Counted from the stretch's first letter, positions 16,990 to 26,156 are shown. The stretch is 64,000 nucleotides of DNA from Pseudanabaena frigida (GCA_003242085.1 QBML01000007.1:62001-126000); one strand, 5' to 3'. The notes: generated by a model from the sequence alone, not told the origin. Translations and numbers: made by a program.

Positions 16990-17041
16990 AGAAAATTCAG
17001 CAGCAGTTTGACTAGGATTTGTTACTTGTAATTACAACATG

Positions 17042-17176
17042 GTAAAACCCATAAAGCAAAAAAGGGACAGCTCCTTTTTTACTTTATGGGTTTTACCTTT
17101 CAACAAACAGAGGCGGCGCAAAGCGCCGCCTCTGTTTGTTTGTTTTTTATGTCTTAAGCAAAACTTATTGCTATAG
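17042..17176. repeat. Double hairpin plus tail element, copy 2
   Basis: A first hairpin spans 17042-17095 (15-bp outer arms with a mismatch nearer the loop). A second, perfect 18-bp hairpin has arms 17102-17119 and 17123-17140 with loop AAA. It is followed by the family tail TTATGTCTTAA...TTGCTATAG (17147-17176). The element lies in the space between the divergent membrane-protein and SDR genes. A nearby ATTAGGATTGCTATAT (17255-17270) matches one end of the repeat at 22628-22740. Confidence 0.8.
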
Positions 17177-17290
17177 AAATGAAACTGGCTTCGTCTAAAC
17201 TCAGCCAGTAGAACAACGGATAAGCATAGTCGAGGTTCTCTAAAAATCAATTAGGATTGCTATATACACTTAGAACAAAAAAGTTAAACC

Positions 17291-18022
17291 ATGTCAGATA
17301 CAGTCAAAAACTTAACTGGGAAGAAAGCAATTGTTACGGGAGCAAGTAGCGGTATCGGCAAAGAGGTAGCTTTAAGACTACTAGAATCAGGTGCACAAGT
17401 AAGTTTGCTTAGTCGTCATCCAGATCGCGTTCTCAATGATTTGCCCGTAGGATGCAAAGCTAAAGGCTATGCGATTGATTTAGGTGAAATTAGCCAAGTC
17501 TCAGAAAAGATTAAGGCGATCGTCGCTGATATGGGCGGCGTAGATATCTTGATTAATAATGCAGGAATGGCATATATCGGCGAACTTATCGATATGCCAC
17601 TAGCTGAATGGCAAAAATTATTTGACCTCAATCTCACCAGTGTTTTTCAATGCTTACAAGCCACTTTGCCCACTATGCGATCGCAAAAAAGTGGCACGAT
17701 TATCAATGTTGCTTCAATTGCTGCTAAGCAAGCTTTTCCTAATTGGGCAGCTTATTGCGCTAGTAAATTTGCGCTTTTGGGACTGACTCAAGCGATCGCC
17801 TTAGAAGAACAACCTCATGGCATCAAAGTCATGTCAATTTGCCCTGGTTCAGTAGATACACCCCTATGGGATACCCTCGGTGATAAAGTTCCACCAAGTT
17901 TTAATCGCTCAGCTATGCTCAGACCATCTGATGTCGCCGCGTCAATCATGACTCTAATAAATCTTCCCGTTGATGCGATTATTAGCAACCTAGTACTGAT
18001 GCCTAACAATGAAACCTTCTAA
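17291..18022 (+). CDS. Short-chain dehydrogenase/reductase
   Basis: The 243-residue protein is a classical SDR: cofactor loop TGASSGIG, NNAG motif (ILINNAGMAYIGE), catalytic Ser in INVASIAAKQAF, and YCASK (Tyr-x-x-x-Lys). SRHPDR after strand two suggests NADP(H) preference. It probably interconverts a keto and hydroxyl group on an unidentified small molecule. It stands alone with its own promoter region. Confidence 0.88.
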   Translation: MSDTVKNLTGKKAIVTGASSGIGKEVALRLLESGAQVSLLSRHPDRVLNDLPVGCKAKGYAIDLGEISQVSEKIKAIVADMGGVDILINNAGMAYIGELIDMPLAEWQKLFDLNLTSVFQCLQATLPTMRSQKSGTIINVASIAAKQAFPNWAAYCASKFALLGLTQAIALEEQPHGIKVMSICPGSVDTPLWDTLGDKVPPSFNRSAMLRPSDVAASIMTLINLPVDAIISNLVLMPNNETF

Positions 18023-18422
18023 GAGTTGTTTATAAATTGCGGCGATCGCCTTAGGTGATAGAGGACACATCGCCTCCTATCAATCGAAACCATAAAGTAG
18101 ATAGAGTAATTTGCATCGCATCCACTTTACGGTTTCCATGCCACCGAAGCAATCAAGGAATAGTCTAGAATTGTGTAGGAATGTTAATTCACGATTGAAA
18201 AAGTTCAATCTATTGAGAGAAGCAATAAATTCCACAGATCTGCGAACATAGAAAAATATACTAAATTTTATAGTTTGAATTTTTAGCCAAATACCTTTTT
18301 TGCGTAGGCGACTTAAATTATATTCAAACGAAATTTGCTATGTTTAATTATTGTTGTATCAGTATTTTTTTGGCTTCCTCAGTTTTAAGTTAATTCACTG
18401 GATATTTAGTAAGTATCACACT
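18023..18422. other. 400-base gene-free stretch upstream of folE
   Basis: No coding sequence or RNA gene was recognised. An imperfect inverted repeat occupies about 18087-18135 (GAAACC...AAAGT arms against ACTTTA...GGTTTC). The rest is A/T-rich and presumably holds the folE promoter. An upstream in-frame ATG at 18351 is not considered the real folE start. Confidence 0.5.
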
Positions 18423-19187
18423 ATGACGATCAGCATCTCTCGCCCTGTCAGCAACACTTCTGAGAACGATTCAAAAAACGCAAAAGTCCTCGAACCACTC
18501 CCTACCAGAAAAGCAATTTCGCAAATTATCCGCGATCGCGTCATTGCGGCTGGCGATCCTTATTTTGCTAATGACACGATCGCCCATCACATCAGCGATA
18601 TCGAAAGAGAAGAGCTAAAGAAGGAAATCGAAGTCAAAATGCAAAGTGTTTTTGATTCTTTGATTATCGATACTGCCAACGATCACAACACCAAAGAAAC
18701 TGCTCGTCGAGTAGCCAAAATGTATGTGGATGAAGTCTTTAAAGGACGCTATCACCCCATGCCCAAAGTTACCGATTTCCCGAATGCGAAAGAACTTGAC
18801 GAAATTTATACCCTTGGTCCAATTACCGTACGTTCAGCTTGCTCTCACCACTTTGTACCGATTGTTGGACAGGCTTGGATCGGAATCGTGCCTAGCGATC
18901 GCGTAATTGGCATATCAAAATTTAATCGCATCGTTGACTGGGTGATGAGTCGTCCGCATATTCAAGAAGAAGCAGCCATTATGGTCGCCGATACGATTGA
19001 AAATCTTATCAAACCAAAAGGTTTGGCATTCGTGATTAAGGCGCAGCATATGTGCATGACTTGGCGTGGAGTCAAAGAACCCGAAACCAAAATGGTTAAC
19101 TCAATTGTGCGTGGCTCTTTTAGAAACGACCCATACATGAAAAAAGAATTCTTCGATCTAATTCGCGCTCATGGCTTTGGTGATTAA
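18423..19187 (+). CDS. folE: GTP cyclohydrolase I
   Basis: The 254-residue protein has the type IA GTP cyclohydrolase signature: SACSHHFVPIVGQAWIGI with zinc ligands Cys and His, VIGISKFNRIVDW, and the second zinc Cys in AQHMCMTWRGV. It converts GTP to dihydroneopterin triphosphate, first step of folate and, in cyanobacteria, pterin synthesis. An extra N-terminal tail of ~45 residues precedes the domain. ATG 18423 gives a typical start (MTISISRPVS); the earlier ATG adds an unlikely aromatic extension. A 24-bp terminator hairpin follows. Confidence 0.95.
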   Translation: MTISISRPVSNTSENDSKNAKVLEPLPTRKAISQIIRDRVIAAGDPYFANDTIAHHISDIEREELKKEIEVKMQSVFDSLIIDTANDHNTKETARRVAKMYVDEVFKGRYHPMPKVTDFPNAKELDEIYTLGPITVRSACSHHFVPIVGQAWIGIVPSDRVIGISKFNRIVDWVMSRPHIQEEAAIMVADTIENLIKPKGLAFVIKAQHMCMTWRGVKEPETKMVNSIVRGSFRNDPYMKKEFFDLIRAHGFGD

Positions 19188-19210
19188 TACAGCGGCTCTA
19201 CGGTTAGACT

Positions 19211-19261
19211 AAATCAAAATCAAAAAAGAGAAGCGAGGCTTCTCTTTTTTGATTTTGATTT
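19211..19261. terminator. 24-bp terminator hairpin after folE
   Basis: Arms 19211-19234 and 19238-19261 are perfectly complementary, with the loop GAG between GC pairs. The T-rich right arm continues into more T residues, typical of an intrinsic terminator for folE. Confidence 0.85.
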
Positions 19262-19322
19262 TAATTTGTTATGAGCGTCTTGCTTGTAGCTATAGTGTTT
19301 GATAGAAGAATTTATATTGAAA

Positions 19323-19907
19323 ATGATGAAAAACTGGCTGAAGAAATCTTTTTATTCAGGGCTATGTGTAGCGATCGCCATTTGTATCGGTTTAGGCATA
19401 TTGTTTGGAAGCGTATTTGGTAATGCCCAAATCGTTCAAGCAAAGCTTACTGATGATACCTACGACGGCAATATATTTGCGCTCTATGGTGGAAATGGCT
19501 CGATTGTACCGCCTCGGATGAGCTTAGCCCAATCGCTTCAGCTTGGTCGTCCCGCTATGGTAGTTTTTTATGTTGATGACAGCGCTGATTGCAAACGCTT
19601 TTCACCAATTCTCAACTTAGCTCAAGGCTTTTATGGCAAAACCATCAGCCTCATCGCCATTCCCGTCGATAGTTTGGACTTGCAAAAAAAGAGTTACGAA
19701 CCAACCGAAGAAGCCTATTACTATAAAGGCACAGTGCCTCAAACAGTACTAATTTCTGGTGATGGCAAAGTTAGCTACGATCGCGAAGGTCTTTTCGGAT
19801 TCGAAGAATTAGACTCAGCAATTCGTGACTTGCTTGGGTTGCCTGATGCTCCTCCTGAATTAAAATTCCGCAAAACCGATAAAGTAATCAATGAATTGAA
19901 TCCTTAA
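19323..19907 (+). CDS. Thylakoid thioredoxin-like protein (photosystem I accumulation factor family)
   Basis: The ~194-residue protein has an N-terminal membrane segment/signal ([21 protein letters not shown]) and then a thioredoxin-like domain with [49 protein letters not shown] and [19 protein letters not shown] (cis-Pro). The usual CxxC is reduced to one Cys (DCKR), so it is unlikely to be a classical disulfide reductase. The family is annotated as a thylakoid photosystem I accumulation factor in cyanobacteria; that name is recalled, not proven here. The start is one of two adjacent ATGs (19323/19326). The 2Fe-2S gene follows 17 bases later. Confidence 0.75.
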   Translation: MMKNWLKKSFYSGLCVAIAICIGLGILFGSVFGNAQIVQAKLTDDTYDGNIFALYGGNGSIVPPRMSLAQSLQLGRPAMVVFYVDDSADCKRFSPILNLAQGFYGKTISLIAIPVDSLDLQKKSYEPTEEAYYYKGTVPQTVLISGDGKVSYDREGLFGFEELDSAIRDLLGLPDAPPELKFRKTDKVINELNP

Positions 19908-19924
19908 ATTTCATCACTACTAGT

Positions 19925-20335
19925 ATGGATACAACTCCTGAAGTTACTAACCAAGATCCAGAAAACATCTCCGATCTAGATTTAGTCAGGCAACAACTGG
20001 CAGCTCGCGCCCAACAACTATCTATTCCTAGTATTGAGAAGCATTTATTACTATGTGCCGATCAAACTAAACCACTCTGCTGTCAAAAAGAAGTCGGCTT
20101 GAAAGCATGGGACTATCTCAAGCGCCGCCTCAAAGAACTAAATCTAGAATCAACAATCTTTCGTACTAAAACTAACTGTTTGCGCGTATGCGATCGCGGC
20201 CCGATTCTACTAGTTTATCCAGATGGTGTTTGGTATCATTCGGCAACTGAAGAGGTCTTAGAGCGCGTATTGCAAGAACATATTATTAACGGCAAAGTTG
20301 TTGCAGACTACGTCTTTATTACACCTGAAGAATAA
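19925..20335 (+). CDS. Thioredoxin-like [2Fe-2S] ferredoxin
   Basis: The 136-residue protein has four cysteines placed as in thioredoxin-like 2Fe-2S ferredoxins (COG3411): [15 protein letters not shown] and, ~40 residues on, [22 protein letters not shown]. It is probably a small cytosolic electron carrier. The first ~35 residues are a polar extension. It follows the thylakoid thioredoxin-like gene closely and may share its transcript; a strong hairpin terminator lies two bases after its stop. Confidence 0.85.
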   Translation: MDTTPEVTNQDPENISDLDLVRQQLAARAQQLSIPSIEKHLLLCADQTKPLCCQKEVGLKAWDYLKRRLKELNLESTIFRTKTNCLRVCDRGPILLVYPDGVWYHSATEEVLERVLQEHIINGKVVADYVFITPEE

Positions 20336-20336
20336 T

Positions 20337-20385
20337 CACAATAGATAAAAGAACAGCACTTTGTGCTGTTCTTTTATCTATTGTG
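20337..20385. terminator. 23-bp bidirectional terminator
   Basis: Arms 20337-20359 and 20363-20385 are perfectly complementary with the loop TTT. It separates the convergent 2Fe-2S and HD-domain genes and overlaps the last codons of the latter. Confidence 0.85.
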
Positions 20386-21777
20386 AGAGCGCGGCTGCGA
20401 GAGAGCAACTTTGCGTGAGTCAAACAATTGCAACACCGCACTCTTGATCGACTCAATCACAAAAGTGTCACAGCTTTTAATTAGCTCCTCAGATGTAAGA
20501 GTTCCTTTAAAAAATTCTTTTGATAGATGCAACAATTTTTGCATTTCAGGAAACCCGATCGCCTTCACCATAAAAGTTGCTACAGGTGAATTTTTAACGT
20601 CATAACTAGACTTAACTTTGCGCCCTTCATCTAATAGCTTTAATACTTTAATTTCAACTGGAGTAATTGGCTTATAAGGATTAGGGATTACTGGCAAAAG
20701 TCTCTCTAAAACTGCCACTGGCATATCTTCTTGTAGCATATCTCCCATCATCGTTGAGGGTGGCAACTCTCCCATCATTGTTGAGAGTGGAATATCATGA
20801 CCGAGCCGAAATGATAGTGCTTCTAATATAGCGATCGAAGTTAGTTTTGTACCTAGATACAATCGTGACACTTCCAGATTATCTTTAGTTTGTTTGAGTA
20901 ACTTGTGATAGGTTTTCTCGTCTGGCTCATTGCGATAGCGCCGAAAAACTATTTCAGGTGAGAGAAAGTTCATAAATCCCTCCATTTTTTGCATGGAAAC
21001 CCTATAGCCATGCACAGTATAGGAATTTACATTTTTAAGATCGTGGTTTGTTTCGGGAATCAAGTTCCAAGTATTAACTAAAAAATGTGATGAATCATTA
21101 CTAGCAAAGTTCTCTACGTCACGATTACATAAGCGTACCGATCGCTTGACAATTTCGGCAATTTCCAAATCATTCCACCCTAATTGAAATACCTCATTGG
21201 CATTAACCAATCGCCCAAATAATAGATCGGATGATGTTAAGCCAGAATCGAGCTGAGGACGAAATGGGATAGTTGCCTCGATACAAGCAATTATCTCAGT
21301 TAACCTTGGCAAAGACAGCATATTTTCTAAAGCTTTGCCCGCGATGAGTGCACTTAAAAACTCATTTTGTCCAGACATCGGCAATAGTGGCTGTCCATGC
21401 TCAAATCCAAACAGCATCACAACTATATTAAAAATTACATCTTCTTGCAGTTCGGGCGGATCGAGAATGACGAGCTGCTCTAGTTCTTGCTTGATATAGG
21501 GTGATATATAGCGGCTGATATTTACACTAATACCTTGATCGACTTGCACATAGACAAGATCGTGAAATAAAGCTGCAATAACTTCGATCGCGTCGCCCCC
21601 AGCGCCTACCTCGAAGATGTGATTAGGAGTATGAAATGACCTCCAAGGTCCTGTCATCGTCTGAATAATCAAATTGGAAATTTTTGTCAATTGCTCTTTG
21701 TCAACTTGACCTTGCAAGTCTGTAATCGCTTGTGTCAAGCAATATAGACATTTTTGTTTATCCGTTGCAATACTCAT
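20374..21777 (-). CDS. HD-domain-like protein, function unknown
   Basis: The 467-residue protein carries a metal-dependent phosphohydrolase-like motif in its N-terminal part: SFHTPNHIFEV (first His) and, about 20 residues on, ALFHDLVYVQ (HD pair), followed later by FGFEHG. The remaining ~350 residues are helical and not recognised. A short tandem duplication (PLSTMMGEL/PPSTMMGDM, around 20735-20795) marks a recent local repeat expansion. ATG 21777 is chosen because GGAGAGG stands six to seven bases before it; the frame is open 63 bases further. Nucleotide or phosphate-ester hydrolysis is possible but unproven. Confidence 0.6.
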   Translation of the reverse strand: MSIATDKQKCLYCLTQAITDLQGQVDKEQLTKISNLIIQTMTGPWRSFHTPNHIFEVGAGGDAIEVIAALFHDLVYVQVDQGISVNISRYISPYIKQELEQLVILDPPELQEDVIFNIVVMLFGFEHGQPLLPMSGQNEFLSALIAGKALENMLSLPRLTEIIACIEATIPFRPQLDSGLTSSDLLFGRLVNANEVFQLGWNDLEIAEIVKRSVRLCNRDVENFASNDSSHFLVNTWNLIPETNHDLKNVNSYTVHGYRVSMQKMEGFMNFLSPEIVFRRYRNEPDEKTYHKLLKQTKDNLEVSRLYLGTKLTSIAILEALSFRLGHDIPLSTMMGELPPSTMMGDMLQEDMPVAVLERLLPVIPNPYKPITPVEIKVLKLLDEGRKVKSSYDVKNSPVATFMVKAIGFPEMQKLLHLSKEFFKGTLTSEELIKSCDTFVIESIKSAVLQLFDSRKVALSQPRSHNR

Positions 21778-22037
21778 CCAATCCTCTCCGCATTTATAGT
21801 CTTCGTATTTACAGCGTTTTACCGATCGCCTCAACCACAAAATACTGGTTATAAAGTAGGCAAAGCGTCATGTTTATTTAATGGATTGCTATTGATTTGT
21901 AGATGTTTATGAGATAGCGAAGCGACGTAGCTTATGTATTGCATGAACCTTAAACCAACTTATGTATATAAATGAATGGATATACCTGATTTCGATCGAA
22001 TTTTTTGGTTGCCTCAAAGGGTGCGCGACAGATATCT

Positions 22038-22511
22038 TTACATATTAATACGGCTCTTTGAAGATGACAGAAAATCTAACACGATCTGTCGATGACTATG
22101 GGCAAGTGGGCGACTTTGTAATGCCCGAGCTGAGTAATGTTCGCCTCTAGTAATTTCTTCGGCAGAGAGCAAGTCCATATCCCACCCTTCGTTAAGTTCG
22201 AGCCTATCTAGCCCTACCTCTAATCGTCCGTGAAATACATGACGAACAACATGATTATCTGAGTAGCTATGAAAAAAGTTGATTCGATCGGGCACATACC
22301 CAATTTCTTCCTTTAATTCACGTCGAACGCCTACTTCAGGGTTTTCACCTATTTCTAGATGACCACCAAACATAGTCCAAACTCCAGGATGTACGATCAT
22401 GGGAATGTCATCACGTAATTGCATTAAGAATTTATCTTGATACTGTAATATCGCGATCGCAACCAAACGGATTGTACTTTCAGGAGTAGATAGATTTATC
22501 TGATTACTCAT
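22038..22511 (-). CDS. NUDIX hydrolase
   Basis: The 157-residue protein contains a complete Nudix box, GGHLEIGENPEVGVRRELKE followed by EIGY, fitting Gx5Ex7REUxEExGU. Nudix enzymes hydrolyse nucleoside diphosphates linked to another moiety, with Mg2+ bound by the box glutamates. The substrate cannot be told from sequence. It is transcribed alone on the minus strand, with gene-free DNA on both sides. Confidence 0.88.
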   Translation of the reverse strand: MSNQINLSTPESTIRLVAIAILQYQDKFLMQLRDDIPMIVHPGVWTMFGGHLEIGENPEVGVRRELKEEIGYVPDRINFFHSYSDNHVVRHVFHGRLEVGLDRLELNEGWDMDLLSAEEITRGEHYSARALQSRPLAHSHRQIVLDFLSSSKSRINM

Positions 22512-22627
22512 AATTCATCAAGTTTAAGACTATGTACATCGTAAGTTTGGCTTGCAAATTTATAAAGTAGATCGGGATGCTGATATTCATCTTTACTTTA
22601 CTAGTGATTTCTAACTCAAAATTCAAA

Positions 22628-22740
22628 ATATAGCAGCCCTAAATCATTCATGAGATTAAGGGTTTCGGATTGGCTCAGCCAGTTTAGACCTTTCGCTAAG
22701 CCAATCCAAAGCCTTTTTATATCATTTAGGATTGCTATAT
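22628..22740. repeat. Short element with terminal inverted repeats
   Basis: The 113-bp element begins ATATAGCAGCCCTAAAT and ends with the near-exact complement ATTTAGGATTGCTATAT (two mismatches in 17). Inside, a second imperfect inverted pair (GGTTTCGGATTGGCT... / ...AGCCAATCCAAAGCC) makes it a two-tier hairpin. Related ends occur at 17255-17270 and 35985-36088. It is MITE-like and does not encode a protein. Confidence 0.7.
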
Positions 22741-22835
22741 TAAAGACAAAGCAACATGCTCTGGATTTTTGAAATCGATCGTCATCGTAGAGATCGCTAA
22801 GTTTTTAAGTGGCTGAACATAATTGAAAACTAGAG

Positions 22836-22872
22836 CCAAACCCGATGGCGCAGCGTGCGCCATCGGGTTTGG
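22836..22872. repeat. 17-bp triloop hairpin
   Basis: Arms 22836-22852 and 22856-22872 are perfectly complementary with loop GCG. It lies upstream of the M16 peptidase gene, 180 bases before its start, not at a gene end. Confidence 0.8.
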
Positions 22873-22874
22873 GA

Positions 22875-22936
22875 GCAATTACCGATCAAACGAACCACAA
22901 AAAATTTTGAATTTGAGCGCAAAGCGCTGTAATTGT
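22875..22936. repeat. Repeat family B, copy 1
   Basis: Conserved ends CAATTACCGATCAAACGAACC (written in part: AATTACCGATCAAACGAACC) and TTGAGCGCAAAGCGCTGTAA enclose a short A/T-rich middle. The same ends occur around a different hairpin at 41244-41347 and, inverted, at 42139-42223; a partial end is at 63842-63861. Confidence 0.7.
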
Positions 22937-23053
22937 ACCCAGCTATTTAGATCGCGAGTTTTTAGAGAACGAAGGTTTATGTAACATTAAATACTATGTA
23001 TTTTTAAATACACTTCATAATGAGTTAATTAAAAGACTCTAATAGTAACTATT

Positions 23054-24364
23054 GTGCCAACAATCTGCGAGCGCGTAGCAGCAAAAGCCTCTCCACAAGC
23101 AAATTTTCTAAAGTTAGGGAACGGGATAACTTTAGTACATCAAGAAATTCCGACAGCAGCCGTTGCAAGTGTTGATATATGGGTAAAAGCTGGGGCAACT
23201 ACCGATCCCGAACATTCTTTAGGAATGGCACATTTTCTAGAGCATATGATTTTTAAAGGGACTGACTTGATTGCACCTGGGGAGTTCGATCTCGTGATTG
23301 AGTCTGAGGGTGGTATCTCTAATGCAGCTACTAGTCATGACTATGCTCATTACACATTTACTGTCGATGCCAGTCGCTTTGCAATTACTTTGACCTATCT
23401 TTCTCAAATGCTGCTAAATGCCAAAATCGATGAAGTGCAGTTAGAGCAAGAGAGATTGGTAGTTCTAGAAGAATTACGCCAAGCTATGGACGATCCAGAT
23501 TGGTATGCCTATCAACATTTGATCGAGACTGCCTATGGCTCACATCCTTACAGTCGTTCAGTCCTAGGCTCTGAAGCAGTAATTACTCAGATTGATGCTA
23601 ACCAAATGCGCGAGTATCACCGATCGCATTATCGTCCCGAACATATGACTATCGCGATCGCAGGATCTGTAACCCGTGAGGAAGCAATCAAAGTTGTAAA
23701 TTCAGCTTTTACTGGCGATACTTTTGAAAGAAAATTTTTTGATCGAGCTTTTACTAAGTCCGTGCAAGGGTTTCCCGCGATCCCCGCACGACGTCGCCAC
23801 AAAATCAGCTTGCCTCGGGCCCAACATAGTCGTTTAAATATGGCTTGGATTGGGCCTAGTGTTTCCGATTTAGAAGATGCAGTTCAGCTAGAGTTGGTGT
23901 CAACAATTTTGACTGAGGGCAGATCGGCGAGATTAGTTCGCGAATTGCTAGAGGGTTTTAGCTGGGTACAGGATATCGCTAGTAGTTTTTCCGTGCAGCA
24001 GCAAGCAGGACTGTTTACGATTTCAGCTTATTTAGATGAAGACTATCTCGAACCAGTTGAACATAAGGTCGTTCAACAAGTAACCGATCTTATCAATAAC
24101 CCGATATCTGATGCGGAACTAAATAAAGCTAAGAGATCGCTTTGCAATCATTTCACCTTTGCCTTAGAATCACCCAGCCAGTTAGCGAGTTTTTTGGGAT
24201 ACCATAGCTTGCTCGGTTGTGAAAGCCTCTGCACTGACTGGTCAAACGCTTATTGTGAAATCATCCGCAAGGTGCAAGCATCAGATTTACAATCCTTGGT
24301 CAAGAAATACCTCTCACCAGAAAACTACGTTGTTACCTGTGTAGTTCCTGAAGCGATCGCTTAA
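23054..24364 (+). CDS. M16 family zinc peptidase, catalytic subunit
   Basis: The 436-residue protein has the inverted zinc motif HxxEH (MAHFLEHMIFKGT) with the distal Glu in VVLEELRQAMDDPDWY, so it can bind zinc and cleave peptides. The second-half substrate-binding Arg/Tyr pair of complete M16 enzymes is not visible (GRSARLVRELLEGFSWVQDI). It is followed 227 bases on by a related gene with the opposite pattern, so the two probably form a heterodimer, as with mitochondrial processing peptidase. No signal peptide is evident. The start is GTG 23054. Confidence 0.88.
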   Translation: MPTICERVAAKASPQANFLKLGNGITLVHQEIPTAAVASVDIWVKAGATTDPEHSLGMAHFLEHMIFKGTDLIAPGEFDLVIESEGGISNAATSHDYAHYTFTVDASRFAITLTYLSQMLLNAKIDEVQLEQERLVVLEELRQAMDDPDWYAYQHLIETAYGSHPYSRSVLGSEAVITQIDANQMREYHRSHYRPEHMTIAIAGSVTREEAIKVVNSAFTGDTFERKFFDRAFTKSVQGFPAIPARRRHKISLPRAQHSRLNMAWIGPSVSDLEDAVQLELVSTILTEGRSARLVRELLEGFSWVQDIASSFSVQQQAGLFTISAYLDEDYLEPVEHKVVQQVTDLINNPISDAELNKAKRSLCNHFTFALESPSQLASFLGYHSLLGCESLCTDWSNAYCEIIRKVQASDLQSLVKKYLSPENYVVTCVVPEAIA

Positions 24365-24401
24365 ATTTGAGTTGTTTTTTTGGATTAGGGACGCGCAGTA
24401 A

Positions 24402-24460
24402 AATAAAGAACCAATTTTTGTGGCGCGGCGTCGCCGCGCCACAAAAATCGGTTCTTTATT
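24402..24460. repeat. Long hairpin between the two M16 genes
   Basis: Arms 24402-24430 and 24432-24460 pair over 29 bp with one mismatch; the apex GGC-GTC-GCC can be read as a three-base loop. It separates two co-directional, functionally linked genes, so it may lower transcription of the second. Confidence 0.85.
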
Positions 24461-24591
24461 AAATCGCAGAACCCTAGATTAAAAGCAGTATTACTTGCCG
24501 CATATAATTTTAGGGTTTTAGGATTACCAGAATTGCTATGCTACCTTTAGGTTTATTTTTGTAAGTTGGGTAAGAAAACTTGTCACTAACA

Positions 24592-25848
24592 ATGTCAAAA
24601 CGAATATGCGATCGCTTAGTGCTATCAAATGGCATTGTGGTATTAGTTACCGAAAATCCGACGGCTGACATCATTGCTGCGCGATGCTTTTTTGCAGGTG
24701 GAGAACGGGTTGAGACCTCAGCAAAATCAGGATTAACGCATCTAGCTGCATCGCTGATGACACGCGGTACTGAGCGATATTCTTCATTAGAAATCGCCGA
24801 ACAGGTCGAGTCGATTGGAGCCTCCTTGGGAACAGAATCCTCAAGCGATTATTTTGTGCTGTCGCTCAAGACGATCTCATCTGATTTTCATGACATGCTG
24901 CTACTGGGATCGGACATCTTGCGATCGCCGAGTTTCCCCAATAGCGAACTCGATCTCGAAAGGCGACTGACAATTCAATCAATCCGATCGCAACAAGAGC
25001 GACCATTTACAATCGCCTACGATCGTTTGCAAAAACTGATGTATGGCGATCATCCCTATGGATTTTCGAGTCTGGGTACTGAAGAAAGTGTAAGTGCGAT
25101 TACTCGCGACGATCTAATTAGCTATCATCAACATCACTTGCGCCCCGATCAAATGGTCGTAAGTATTGCTGGCAAAATCTTACCCGAGCAAGCGATCGCT
25201 CTTGTTGGTGAAGCTTTTGGGGATTGGCATATTCCCAACGAGCCAATTTCGATCGCTACGCCTACACCAAATTTTCAGCCTCAACTAATTACCCATGAGC
25301 AGGACACACAACAGGCAATTGTAATTATTGGTTATCCTGCGCCATCTGTTAGCTCACCTGATTATGCAGCTCTAAAAATTATTTCCACCTATTTAGGCAA
25401 TGGTTTATCGAGTCGTTTGTTTGTGGAATTAAGAGAAAAGCGAGGACTTGCCTACGAGGTTTCCGCTTTTTATCCTACTCGCTTAGAAGATTCACAATTT
25501 ATCGCCTACATGGGAACAGCTTCTCAAAATACGGGTACGGCTTTAGAAGGCTTGCGCCATGAATGTGAAAGACTCGCAACTGTTGCACTTACAGACAAGG
25601 AGCTAGAAATTTGTAAGAGTAAACTGCTCGGACAATATGCTCTTGGCAAGCAAACTAATAGCCAAATTGCTCAAGTATATGGCTGGTACGAGGTGATGGG
25701 TTTAGGATTAGAGTTCGATCGCCAATTTGTCGAAGCGATCGAAGCGGTAACTCAAGCTGATGTCCAAAATGTGGCGCAAAAATATTTTGCTACTCCTGCA
25801 ATTTCTGTAGTTGGTTCAGCAGAGGCTTTGAAACAATTAGAAAAGTAG
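24592..25848 (+). CDS. M16 family peptidase, non-catalytic subunit
   Basis: The 418-residue protein has the M16 fold, but the zinc motif is lost: the HxxEH position reads THLAASLMTRGT. It keeps the Arg/Tyr substrate-binding region (GLSSRLFVELREKRGLAYEVSAF) missing from the partner at 23054. That complementary split is the hallmark of heterodimeric M16 peptidases, in which this subunit helps bind and position the substrate. ATG 24592 is preferred to TTG 24580. Confidence 0.87.
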   Translation: MSKRICDRLVLSNGIVVLVTENPTADIIAARCFFAGGERVETSAKSGLTHLAASLMTRGTERYSSLEIAEQVESIGASLGTESSSDYFVLSLKTISSDFHDMLLLGSDILRSPSFPNSELDLERRLTIQSIRSQQERPFTIAYDRLQKLMYGDHPYGFSSLGTEESVSAITRDDLISYHQHHLRPDQMVVSIAGKILPEQAIALVGEAFGDWHIPNEPISIATPTPNFQPQLITHEQDTQQAIVIIGYPAPSVSSPDYAALKIISTYLGNGLSSRLFVELREKRGLAYEVSAFYPTRLEDSQFIAYMGTASQNTGTALEGLRHECERLATVALTDKELEICKSKLLGQYALGKQTNSQIAQVYGWYEVMGLGLEFDRQFVEAIEAVTQADVQNVAQKYFATPAISVVGSAEALKQLEK

Positions 25849-25900
25849 ATACTTCAACTACGCTCAGCCACGACTCCGTGTAGCCATCGAGTCATGACGG

Positions 25901-25984
25901 CTATAGCAATGAAATTTTTGTTTAGGACATAACCAAATAAATAGAGACGGCGCGAGGCTCTGTCTCTATTTATTTGGTTATGTC
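25901..25984. repeat. Tailed hairpin element, copy 3 (inverted)
   Basis: The tail, in inverse orientation (CTATAGCAATG...TTTAGGACATAA, 25901-25932), leads into a hairpin with perfect 23-bp arms 25926-25948 and 25962-25984. The central part holds a degenerate GC-GAG-GC apex. It stands between the second M16 gene and psbQ. Confidence 0.8.
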
Positions 25985-26156
25985 TAGCTATCTTATCTCT
26001 TTCATAGCTATACACTGAGTCGAAGCAAGTCACAACTAATTTAGATCGTTATATTATGAATAGTTGAAATAACTGCAATCTCAATTAAGCTTAAAAATGT
26101 AATCGTCTAATTAAAATTACGTGAAATCTTTTATTTATAAAGGAGTAACTTTTTCC

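Larger units (their letters stand above)
22512..23053. other. 542-base gene-free stretch rich in repeat elements
   Basis: Between the divergent Nudix and M16 genes lie a terminal-inverted-repeat element (22628-22740), a 17-bp triloop hairpin (22836-22872) and a partial copy of another repeat family (22875-22936). No coding sequence was recognised. The M16 promoter should lie after about 22940. Confidence 0.6.

Noticed and set aside
18023-18422. Riboswitch upstream of folE
   Set aside because: The inverted repeat at 18087-18135 is imperfect and resembles the dispersed hairpins; no aptamer core of a known riboswitch was recognised.
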